Origin: Basidiobolus meristosporus CBS 931.73
Lineage: Eukaryota > Basidiobolomycota > Basidiobolomycetes > Basidiobolales > Basidiobolaceae
DNA length: 44,227 nt
Assembly (NCBI GenBank): GCA_002104905.1
Contig: MCFE01000698.1
Coordinates: 1 to 44,227 of the forward strand
Reading direction: 5' to 3'
Shown one piece after another: positions 33,139 through 42,028 of this stretch. Numbering within the stretch: position 1 is the stretch's first letter; the number at the start of each line of letters is the position of its first letter. Position numbers and translations under genes: made by a program. The notes under the pieces are model-generated. The model was not told the DNA's origin and ran no database searches. It was given only the letters and a program-made list of their open reading frames with translations.

Positions 33139-34470
33139 ATGCTGCCCATTGTTTGCTGAGACCACGTCTCGAGTTCACATGTCCATAGCTATATATCTTT
33201 TGTTATGAATGAATGAGAGCGATATGGACATCGTAGTGTGTATATTTAGCCACCAAATCCAACTATTGCCTGAGGCAACGCAGCAGTTAGTGATCATAAA
33301 GACTTGGGTATTTATCCAAGAACAACAGCCTCTATGCACACTCCAGTGACATGGTTGATTTGAATGATGGGTAGAGAGGCCAGATATGGGTAGACTGATA
33401 CGTCAACTGGGTACTTTGAAGGTTGATCAACCATCCTAGCGCCAGGGAATATATACCAAAAGACACGGTTTTGGTCTTATGAACAGCTATAAGAATGATG
33501 TCGATTAGTGGAGTAGTGCGCCAAGAAATCAATCAATCACTTATGCCATGCTCTGCCGATCGAAGCATAAACTCCGCCATATCTGTACTAGTGCGCAAGA
33601 AAAGGGTATGATTACTCCATGTCGATGTTCGATATTGAGGTCCCAATAAGTCGCGCAGGGCAGTATTAGTGAAATGCTGCCTCGTGCGTATTCCTGGGGT
33701 TCTAGATACGTGACCGGCCGAATTCTTCATTCTAATCGCGGTAATGCCTAAGCGGATACCACTTCAATCGATTGCGGACTGTGCAAGGATTTAGCATTTG
33801 TGCTTGCGAAGAGTGAACACCACCGTGGCCGGAAAGTGCACCATGTGCCAAACAGGGGGGCTTTCTGAATGAAGAGCTGAGGAAATGCCCTGGCAGTAAA
33901 TGGGAAAAGAAGGGGGAATGAGTGTCGGCGGTGAGCGCATGTGATGCATCTTTAGGGCTTCTAGATTTGGCCAACTGATTGGAACGGGTGCAGTACATAT
34001 GATACTTTATAGCCTACGATGGTTTCAACTGTTCAAGTGTGGGACTTGATATGCTGAGGTCCATAATAGGAAGTTTGCTCACAACAACATCCCGAATTTG
34101 CGTGTATGATGTGTGTGGATCTTTATTTTCAGACAATAAAGTAGTGAAGGTTGCCTTAAATGGACAGGCGGAATGCTCTGGATACCTTGTTAGAGGGTAT
34201 CTTTCGCAGAACGGCTCCGGGACAGACTAATATGATAGCACTGGGGGGCTATGTCTCTCTAAACAAACAAAAGCTCGATATAAAAACTCATATGAACATT
34301 CTAGTAATAACTCTGATTCATACACACGACTACCCAATGGGTGGGTGGCTCCAGTTCCGTAGTGGATTAGCTGATAGAGGGCTGCGTTAGTATAAATAGT
34401 CGTTGAGAAGCCCCGAGGTGCCGGCCGAATTCATATTTCTATCAGCAAATTGTTCATCGCATTCATAAAC
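33139..34470. other. Intergenic region upstream of the TDT transporter
   Basis: No gene recognised. Short ORFs on the minus strand (33332-33532, 33533-33730, 33732-33998) look like chance frames. The last 80 bp hold the transporter promoter with TATAAATAG at 34391-34399. Confidence 0.55.
34391..34399 (+). promoter_or_regulatory. TATA box of the TDT transporter gene
   Basis: TATAAATAG, 80 nt upstream of the ATG at 34471. Confidence 0.65.
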
Positions 34471-35649
34471 ATGAAGGGTCCGTTTTCAGAGCTCGCGCAC
34501 CCGCGGGAGATCATCAGGAACTTCGTTCCCGGATGGTTCGCCATCAATATGGGTACTGGAATTACCGGGATCGTGATCGCCAACTTCCCATTCCCTTTTC
34601 GTGGAATGATTGTCATTGGGTCGATCTTCTTCCTGACCAATGTTTGCTTGTTCATTTTATTCTCGCTTCTGTTTGCCGCCCGTCTGGTCATGTTTCCGGA
34701 GACCATTGCCCCGCTTCTTAGGAGCCACCAGCTGCTGATGTTCGGTGCCATCCCTATGGGGCTGACCACGCTGACAAATTATACAATCATGGTGCTTCAT
34801 CCTACACATTCCTGGGGGATAGAGCTGGCGTATGTGCTGTGGTGGATTCAGTTTGCATTCACCATGATCAGCATCTTTGGAGTGCCATTCTGTATGATGA
34901 GATATCATAGCCACAACATCGAGAATATGACTGGGCTGTGGCTCTTCCCACTTGTACCAGCAGTGGTTACAGGTGCCTCTGGGTGTTACTTGGCTCGCTT
35001 CTTGGAGCTTGAAGGCCACAGAGCGCCTATGATTTTGGGCGTCGCCGGAATCACACTTTGCTGTGGTATTTCATTGGCCCTTCCGGTGATTGGAATCTAC
35101 TTCTACAGATTGATCGTCCACGACTTCGTTCCCAAGGATATCATTGTCAGTAGTTTCTTGCCGGTTGGTCCATTAGGTCAAGGTACCTACGGTATCATTC
35201 AGATGGGATGGGCATTCCAAAGGATTATCGGAGACAAGTATGCCCCGGGGTTCGGAGATAGTGCCTTTGCCTGCTGTATCGTGATTGCTTACTTCTTGTG
35301 GGGCTATGGATTGTACTACATGGTGTTCGCCTTCACTTCAGTGTTTATCAGATTGAGAGAAGGAATCCCATACAACCTGGGCTGGTGGGGACTTACTTTC
35401 CCCATAGGAGTGTTCACTGCCGGGACCATGAACATAGCCGTTGCTACCGATTCCAGGTTCTTCCGTGGATTGACCGCATTGTTCGTGTGCATCCTGGTGA
35501 TCAACTGGTTCATTGCAGCCAGCAACACACTTACAAGAATCTATACCGGATCGATCTTCAAGGCGCCGTGTCTTCAGGAAAAGCACGCTAAAAGTACAGA
35601 TTCTGAGATGCAGGTGCGCAACACCGATGATCATATCACCCATGTTTAG
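34471..35649 (+). CDS. TDT-family transporter, SSU1-like sulfite efflux pump or Mae1-like dicarboxylate carrier
   Basis: Single exon, 392 residues from the ATG at 34471; the frame is open a few codons upstream but starts there with TTG. The N-terminal motif NFVPGWFAINMGTGITGIVI (17-36) is the TDT/C4-dicarboxylate carrier signature, and the rest is strongly hydrophobic with about ten membrane segments, as in SSU1 and Mae1. Other conserved parts: FPLVPAVVTGASGCYLARFL (as FPLVPAVV..), LPVGPLGQGTYGIIQMGWAF, PYNLGWWGLTFPIGVFT. The PVGPLGQ and WWGLTFPIG segments fit the SSU1 branch, which exports sulfite across the plasma membrane, but substrate cannot be fixed by eye. The C-terminal tail is short and hydrophilic. 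Confidence 0.9.
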   Translation: MKGPFSELAHPREIIRNFVPGWFAINMGTGITGIVIANFPFPFRGMIVIGSIFFLTNVCLFILFSLLFAARLVMFPETIAPLLRSHQLLMFGAIPMGLTTLTNYTIMVLHPTHSWGIELAYVLWWIQFAFTMISIFGVPFCMMRYHSHNIENMTGLWLFPLVPAVVTGASGCYLARFLELEGHRAPMILGVAGITLCCGISLALPVIGIYFYRLIVHDFVPKDIIVSSFLPVGPLGQGTYGIIQMGWAFQRIIGDKYAPGFGDSAFACCIVIAYFLWGYGLYYMVFAFTSVFIRLREGIPYNLGWWGLTFPIGVFTAGTMNIAVATDSRFFRGLTALFVCILVINWFIAASNTLTRIYTGSIFKAPCLQEKHAKSTDSEMQVRNTDDHITHV

Positions 35650-37470
35650 TGTAGTAATAGAGAGTACATGTAAATAACCAAAACATACCCTTAATGCAAC
35701 ATCTCGACTATTCAAGTTGCAAACAATCTCTCAACACCGGCATGAATTCCCAATTTCTGAGGACGTCGTGCTTATATCATGTCTGTAGTTATTTTCCCAA
35801 ACTTTCATTCTCAGTAGCTACAAACCCCACTTTGCGTTGACAACTTATGGCTCTTTAGTTCAGATAATTGCCGCATCATGTAAATACAGAAAAGCCTTGA
35901 TTTCAATCAATTATCTAGTAAGCGTAGACCATGCTTTCTTCTATGGCTCCGATTATGGCTGGATTTTTAATTGCGTCACAAAGCAGCATTGTGATTAGTA
36001 AATTTTACTAGTACAATGTGGCTAAGCCTTCAATAATGCGAATACTACTGGCGACCATATTATATCGAAGGGTTACCATGGGTGATGTGCAGTTGCAACG
36101 CAGTGAACTCTCTATTGCTTGACTAAGAGGCACTATAGCATTGTTTGATTGTAAGCACACTTCATCAGTTGCCTTGCTGGTTCTTACTATTGCCGTCTCA
36201 TGTTTTGCATTGGCCTACTCATTCCTCACCCGAGTAGGGTTAACAATGGCCTTACCTTAGAGTTTGTTGCATGTTCTACATTTCCATATTGGAGATATGT
36301 ATCTCCGTCGGGAACCAGACAAGACAAACCGAAGTGGCGAACAAGGTGGCAGAAGGCCATCCGAATATATCTTCACTTGATATCTCATTGTGGCAGTGCG
36401 GAGTGTAAGTAAAAGTATGGATCTCTCCGGAAAGGGCATCGAGGTTATCAAGATAGCCATTCTAGCACTCGTTGTCTTCCGCAGCGCCGTTCATTAGAAC
36501 AGAGCACGGTGTATATGGAGGTCGTTCTTAAAGGTTCCACTCTGCATCGATCTGACCTTTTGCGCTAATTCGTTGGTGTGCCACTTGCACTCACGGTATA
36601 GTTCGAGTAAGCATCCAGTTAACAATCGATGAGAGAAAATCCCTTCAATTGGTTATATCACGTAACAAGTAGGTGTCAATCTTTGATATTCGACCTCAAC
36701 CTTACTCATAAGCCCGAATCAATGATCGGCCGTATCACAGGTTGTTACCAGTAAAATGCAATAGGTAGAGCCGGGCTTAGGTGGGGGGGGGTTCAAAGGT
36801 CATTTATCGTGACATACGCATACAGCGAGATAATTTGGCGCTTGACCGAACCAACTCTCCGATTCACCTTGGGAAATGACACAGCCAGTATATAGATTGT
36901 GCTTTCGCACCGGAGGCTACGAATCCTATTCAACTTACGGTGCGTATATTCTGTGATCTTGACTTATCCATCAACATTTACGTACAGATAGCATTCATCA
37001 AACAGTAAATGACATCACAATCATGTCCGCAATATGCATGCAAAAGCTATTATCAAGACAGTATCGCATCATCCACGGGGTTGCGGAGCAAAACCAAAAA
37101 GCTATATTGTAGGTGTATTCTGATAAAAGATGGTTGCAACGATGGACTTCGTGCGGCTACGGTGTGATTACTGACAAATGAAGTTAGAGCCGTATCAAGC
37201 ACTCCACTAATCTTAGTTAATGAACCCCAAAATCACGCGATGTTGCTGAACAGTGCCCATTGCATCATGCTTCTGGAGAGTGTTATGTAAAGAAGAGAGC
37301 CTTGATTAAATGGCCATTAATTACTGTTTATGCCTTAATGGATGATCGGAGTATTAGTGACCAGAGGTTTAGAGTTGCAGTTTAAAGGAAGAGATAGATC
37401 ACTACATATTAATGAGCATATCTCTACTCCAGACTCACTGACATGGCAGAGAAACTTTTTGCATAAAAAT
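35650..37470. other. Intergenic region between the last host gene and the subtelomeric repeats
   Basis: No gene, RNA or transposon recognised in about 1.8 kb. The ORF at 36200-36412 shows no family resemblance. A G-run (GTGGGGGGGGG) lies near 36781. Confidence 0.5.
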
Positions 37471-37479
37471 ATTGAAACC

Positions 37480-38240
37480 TCTTGGCATTTACACTGCCTC
37501 TAGCCAACTTGTGTAATAGTCTCTGCACAGGCACTGTGCCCAGTATTTTCCAACTCTTCCTGCCTGTCCTCCATATGCCAACTCATCACATCCATGACAG
37601 ACCTGAAGGTAATATTCTTGATCAGATTGGAAATGACAGTACTTGCAACTTAACATGTCTTCCTATCTCCCCACCAATCTACTATATAGGAAACTCCCAA
37701 GAGGTGAAGCAAGGTCCAATATTCTCAACACACCAAGCAAGATGAAGTAGAGAACGGATACAGTAGCAACAAAGATATGTCTTCAGCTTTATGCTTGTGG
37801 TATAGCCACTCAATCTCATAATAAGCTCCTTGTATAAAATCTGTAGATGCTCCAAATTGCTGTTGGTGATCTGTTTAAGGATAAATATTGCTACAATCTC
37901 AACATATGACTCCCAATATATTCTGGATAGAGATTACTTCAGAAAGCCACTTGAATAAGTACCTCTCCAGTTCATCCAGTTGTTGCATTTGTACTGTTGC
38001 TCATGTGTAAGAATATTAAATGGAGCTTTTGGGCAGTGCTGTGGGTGGCTGATACTCTGCAATATATTAATAATTCTTTCAAATTTCTCTGGTATCTCCA
38101 AGGTCTCACTTATCTTGAGATATCTCATATACCACTTGGTCATTAGTATTGAGAGATTGTTGAAGAGCAATTGCATTATAGCCATTGGTGTGTAGATTGC
38201 CAACTCTGTAGCAATTGCATGCTGACCTCTATACATTTTT
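37480..38240 (-). pseudogene. Plavaka/Tnp2-like transposase relic, copy 2 fragment
   Basis: Minus-strand frames match copy 1: IMQLLFNNLSILMTKWYMRY against VMHLLFNNIPILMTKLYRGH, then PEKFERIINILQSISHP, and the late region near 37640-37780 (RFEWLYHKHKAE, GSFLY, GEIGR..KLQV). Copy 2 has no LTR at the site where copy 1 carries the solo LTR, which makes it the empty-site reference. Frameshifts and stops are present. Confidence 0.7.
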
Positions 38241-38289
38241 CTGTGGCAAGATGATGCTCATAGTATAGGTATTTGAAGAATATAAATAG

Positions 38290-38965
38290 ATGTCAGTTAT
38301 TCAGTATATCTCACTTGATGATTTACTCAATGTAGAAGTAATATTTGTACTTTTGCATGGTCCTGGCATATCAATCTAGTGTAATATGTCTTGGAAGATC
38401 CCAAGAACATGTGTGCAGAGCTTGGGGGTGTTTGAATAACTTTGAGAATCTCCATGTTCTGGGTACCTGAAGTATTGGTGGCAATATTTCAAGTATATCC
38501 CAATAAGGAATTTGATCAGTGCTCTCTGAGATCTGTAAATGATGAGCTAAGTGAGTAAGTCAGATGAGTATTTAGGTGGAATTGCAAATCTTTACAATAC
38601 TCCCACTCAACTAAATGCTCATACTCACTATTAACATTAACCAAAGATACTCAAATTTGTCTCTAGCAAATGGTTGGTAAATATGTTGGCCATCATTTCA
38701 TCTGTAGGAGAGTAAGCCAAGTTAAGTAAGCTATTCCCTATAGCTTTGCTTATGAAATGATGTCCATTATCTATAAGCTTGGTTCTAGCTTGACAAGTTG
38801 GATTTCTATTGAATAGTATATGACCGTATTATCTACAAATAAAGCAATAGGCGCTTTTTGATATAAGCCTAAGTCTTGAAAAAGCTTTGTAAAACACATT
38901 GCTTCATTTGTAGCTTCACAGGCTGCCATATACTCTGCTTCTGTGGTGGAAAGTGCAATGCTTAG
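38290..38965 (-). mobile_element. copia copy 3, fragment: 3' LTR and RNase H end
   Basis: The LTR part (about 38290-38599) shares TTACTCAATGTAGAAGTAAT-like and GATCCCAAGAACATGTGTGC blocks with copies 1 and 2. The internal edge has the polypurine region (CTCCCACTCAACTAAATG on +). The following 360 bp on the minus strand read TTEAEYMAACEATNEAMC, HHFISKAIGNSL and related RNase H residues. It is truncated upstream near 38965 and more diverged than the other copies. Confidence 0.85.
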
Positions 38966-39109
38966 TAGAGACTGGATTGTACCCAGAAGGAACCTATCTT
39001 ACTTTGGTAAAGTTGTCCTGATAACAATTAGTTGCTAGTTGCATCCAATCCAACTTTCCATTACCTGACTGATCACCCATGCATTGGGGCAGCTTAGCTT
39101 CTTGATGCC
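38966..39109. other. Unassigned spacer between copia fragment and chromovirus LTR
   Basis: 144 bp with no recognisable match to the other elements in the window. Confidence 0.4.
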
Positions 39110-39807
39110 TGTTGTATCCAAGAGAAAAGTGTAATAAAACTCTTGAATGAGTTAACTGAACCTAAGTGACAACTAAGTGCAGAATCTTAGAATTGTCAAG
39201 GGTGACAGAAATATTAGCAGCAAAGTTCTGGTCTAATATTGATTTTGTATATGGTTCAGTTGGGCTATAAAGACAACAAAGTTGGTTTGCTATACAGGCT
39301 AGGCTTGGTGCTCTTGGGAACGCTAGATATGCTAAGCTTGGGTGGAAACTAGAACAGAATTGTTGAATTCTTAATTTTGCTGAGGCACAATCTTAATTTT
39401 GTTGAGACACACACTAAACTAAGAGGTTCTGTAATCTTTATTTATATTTTTCTGATCTAGTTGAATTAGTAAGCGCCAAGAGACTGGACTAATTGAAATT
39501 TGTTGGTGTGTTGATAGGTGCATAAGGCAAATGAAAAATTGCATCATTAATCAGCTGATGTTGTGGCAACTACTAAGTGGTTGGATAGCTCTCAAATGAC
39601 TAATCCTTTGGAAAGGTTTAGCAGATCAGCTGAGGACATAATGACCATATGAAAATTGATCAGGTGTGAGAACTAAAAATAGATTCTGAGAAGTGATAAA
39701 ATAAACCATAACAGGGATTAGTTATGTTTGGGTTAGGGAAAATCAGGTAGGTACTAGATTTTCTAACAAAGTGAAATTGGATTAGTTTTAAATGTTGATG
39801 CACAACA
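39110..39807 (-). repeat. Chromovirus LTR, distal copy (698 bp)
   Basis: TGTTGTATCC at its left end and GATGCACAACA at its right end; the same family as the solo LTR at 11245-11942, but reversed. It is followed at 39808-39856 by 49 bp matching the very end of the chromovirus pol (40554-40602), so it is the 3' LTR of a second, almost wholly lost element. Confidence 0.9.
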
Positions 39808-39856
39808 TTACTTCCTTCTGGAAGAGGAGTTTTTTAATACCTTCTGGGCTCCCCTG
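39808..39856 (-). pseudogene. 49-bp remnant of the chromovirus pol 3' end
   Basis: Matches 40554-40602 with about six substitutions, including the purine-rich end next to the LTR. It is all that remains of the internal region of the element that owned the 39110-39807 LTR. Confidence 0.85.
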
Positions 39857-40553
39857 TGTTATATCCAAGAGAAAGTGTAATAAAACTCTTGAATGGTTTA
39901 ACTGAACCAAAGGGGCAATTAAGTGCAGAATCTTAGAATTGTCAGAGAGTGGCGGAAATATTAGCAGAAAGATTCTGATCTAATATTGGTCTTGGATATA
40001 GCTGGGTTGGCTATAAAGACAATGATATTTGTTTGCTAGGCAGGCTAGGCTTGGTGTTCTTTGGAGTCCTAGATATACTAGGCTTGGATAGAAACTAGAA
40101 CTGAATTGTTGGATTCTTATTTTTGCTGAGACAGAATCTTAATTTTGTTGAGACACACACTAAACCAAAAGGTTCAGTAAACTTTACTTATACTTTTCTG
40201 ATCAAGTTGAATTAGTAAGCACCAAGGGACTGGATTGATTGAAATCAATTTGGGTGTTCATAGGTGCATAAGATAAATGAAAATTACATCATCAATCAAC
40301 TGATGTCATGGCAACAGCACAGTGGTTGGATAGATCACAGATGATCAATCACCTGGGAAGGCTTGGCAGATGGGTTGATAACATAATGACTAATTGAAAA
40401 TAGATCAGGTGTGATAGCTAAAAATGGATTCTGAGGTGGGATAAAATAAACTGTAACTGGGATTTGTTATGTTTGGGTTAGGGAAAATCAGTTAGGGTAC
40501 TAGATTTTCAAATGGAGTAAAATTGGCTAAGTTTTCAATGTTGATGCACAACA
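39857..40553 (-). repeat. Chromovirus LTR, proximal copy (697 bp)
   Basis: Starts TGTTATATCC and ends GATGCACAACA on +. It directly abuts the stop codon of the pol fragment, so the purine-rich GGAAGGAAGTGA at the pol end doubles as the polypurine tract. Contains the motif GTTTGGGTTAGGGAAAATC. Confidence 0.92.
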
Positions 40554-41479
40554 TCACTTCCTTCCGGAAGAGGAGTTTTTTGATACCTTCTGGGTTCCTC
40601 TGTGGCTCCAATACTGATCAGTGATAGCAACATCATTAAAGTTGGTGTAAGGATCCCAGGTGTTGTGATTGGCATCATAGCTTTTCCACTTGACTAAATA
40701 AAGGCAATTTGGTTCTTCTCCATCATGGTCCACAATAGCTTCAACTTCATAGGATTCCAAAGTTACTGGCTCTTGAGAAATAAGTTTGAGTGAAGAAGGT
40801 GGAAAGTTTTTGGGTAGCAGTGCTCCAGTGTCATCCTGAAGTACATAAAATCCTCCAGTAGTGCATCTGACAGCCTTGAATGGTCCTTCATACTTGGGGT
40901 CAAGCTTAGATTGCCGGATTGGATCTAGTGTCATGACATATGACCCATATGGGAAGCTGCTGTTCCTGTGTCTTGAGGCGTACGTTGAAGTCATCTTTTG
41001 CTGAGAGGCCTTACTTCTGGCACTGATAGCAGGGTAGACATTGTTGGTAAGGTACTCAAGCCGGTTCTTTAGCTTATCTGTATTCAAACTTGCTAACTCT
41101 GTATTCTGGTAGTCTCCAAAGTGGTTGTATTTTCTTCCAAACATCAAGGAAAATGGTGTTGATCCATGTAGAGCGGCAATTTTGGTGTTGGTAGCATACT
41201 GTAGAGTTGGAATGTACTTGTCCCAATTCTTCTTGATACCTTTGATAGATTTCCTGATGATGTTCACTGAGGTCTGAACATGTCTTTCAGCCAGTCCATT
41301 AGTTTTGGGATGATATGGAGTGATCAGAGGGTGATCAATGGCGCTATTCTGGCAAAGGGCTTTGATCACGTGATTCACAAATTCTGTTCCATTATCTGAT
41401 TGAATGACGTTAGGGAATCCAAAAAGGCAGAAGAGCTTGAATAGTTCTTGTGCAATAGTGGCAGCATACTTGTCTGGGA
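40554..41479 (-). pseudogene. Ty3/gypsy chromovirus integrase-chromodomain fragment, cut at a telomeric seed
   Basis: A single open minus-strand frame to the native stop at 40554. From its upstream end: IPDKYAATIAQELFKLFCLF, GFPNVIQSDNGTEFVN (second catalytic Asp), PYHPKTNGLAERHVQTS (catalytic Glu), TPFSLMFGRKYNHF, a GPY/F-type stretch (KLDPKYEGPFKAVRC) and a C-terminal chromodomain (YEVEAIVDHDGEEPNCLYLV, KWKSYDANHNTWDPYTNF). The frame is intact but lacks the zinc-binding domain, the first catalytic Asp and everything upstream. At 41479/41480 it joins TAGGGTTAGGG; the residues read further upstream come from telomeric and SINE sequence, not integrase. Confidence 0.95.
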
Positions 41480-41490
41480 TAGGGTTAGGG
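41480..41490 (+). repeat. Interstitial telomeric seed 1
   Basis: TAGGGTTAGGG at the junction between the truncated integrase and the SINE-like unit, oriented toward the chromosome end. Confidence 0.85.
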
Positions 41491-42016
41491 GGGAGGAAAG
41501 TCACCAAGTGGTGAAATCTTTATTTACCTATGACAAGTATCTAAAGAAGCCAAGTTAATCTGAAGTAATTCCTAGAAAGCTAGGTCTGAGAGATATCTTC
41601 CTGGTAAGCCAGGTCTGAGAGTTGAGAAGCTGAGTGGTACTATATTTCCTAGTTAGCTAGGTCTGAGAGAGGTTTCCTGGAAAGCCAGGCCTGAGAAGTG
41701 AGAATCTGAATATATCTGAGCTAAGTTATACTGGTTTGCGGTAGCTGGATTGTGGCCGGAAAGGCCAGTAGACTGGGGGAACTGAGATGAATTTCTGGGC
41801 AATCACTGGCCAAACTTACTAGGCAAATCTGGCCATTAGCATTTCAAGGATTTCAGCCAATCAGAGCCTTTACTTTGCCCGATGGTTGATCAAGCCATCT
41901 CCCAATGAGCACACATCAATTTATTAATCAAATTTTTGCTGGATCCAGGATTTGAACCCACAACCATGGGTATGGAAGGGTTAGGGATAACCACAAGGCT
42001 AAGTGTTCTTGGTTCA
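41491..42016 (-). mobile_element. tRNA-headed SINE-like element with a LINE-type 3' tail, inserted in telomeric repeats
   Basis: On the minus strand the unit starts after CCCTAA with a tRNA-like head: A box TAGCCTTGTGG (consensus TAGCTCAGTGG) and B box GGTTCAAATCC, their starts 43 nt apart, about the normal tRNA spacing (44 nt). A body of about 400 bp includes four small hairpins (41571-41689). The last 50 nt (AAATAAAGATTTCACC, a TCACC..GGTGA stem-loop, then a C-rich end joined to CCCTAACCC) nearly match the end of the LINE at 42029. No coding frame. Both flanks are TTAGGG repeats. It may instead be a LINE variant with a different 3' region; the tRNA-like head favours a SINE. Confidence 0.7.
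41571..41689. repeat. Array of four covarying small hairpins (two tandem 77-bp units)
   Basis: Stems CCTAG/CTAGG at 41571-41584 and 41648-41661, and CCTGG/CCAGG at 41600-41613 and 41676-41689. Each has a 4-nt loop (AAAG, TTAG, TAAG, AAAG) and is followed by TCTGAGAG or a close variant. Units 1-2 and 3-4 form a duplicated pair 76-77 bp apart. The A-T pair in one hairpin type is a G-C pair in the other. Confidence 0.85.
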
Positions 42017-42028
42017 TTAGGGTTAGGG
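42017..42028 (+). repeat. Interstitial telomeric seed 2
   Basis: TTAGGGTTAGGG between the 5' end of the SINE-like unit and the 3' end of the LINE. Confidence 0.9.

Noticed and set aside
33332-33998. Three consecutive minus-strand ORFs upstream of the TDT transporter
   Set aside because: Short, different frames, no splice sites that join them into a convincing protein and no recognisable motif.
41890-42000. A genuine tRNA gene at the A-box/B-box pair
   Set aside because: Anticodon and acceptor stems do not pair and the T stem is imperfect; it fits a decayed tRNA-derived SINE head better.
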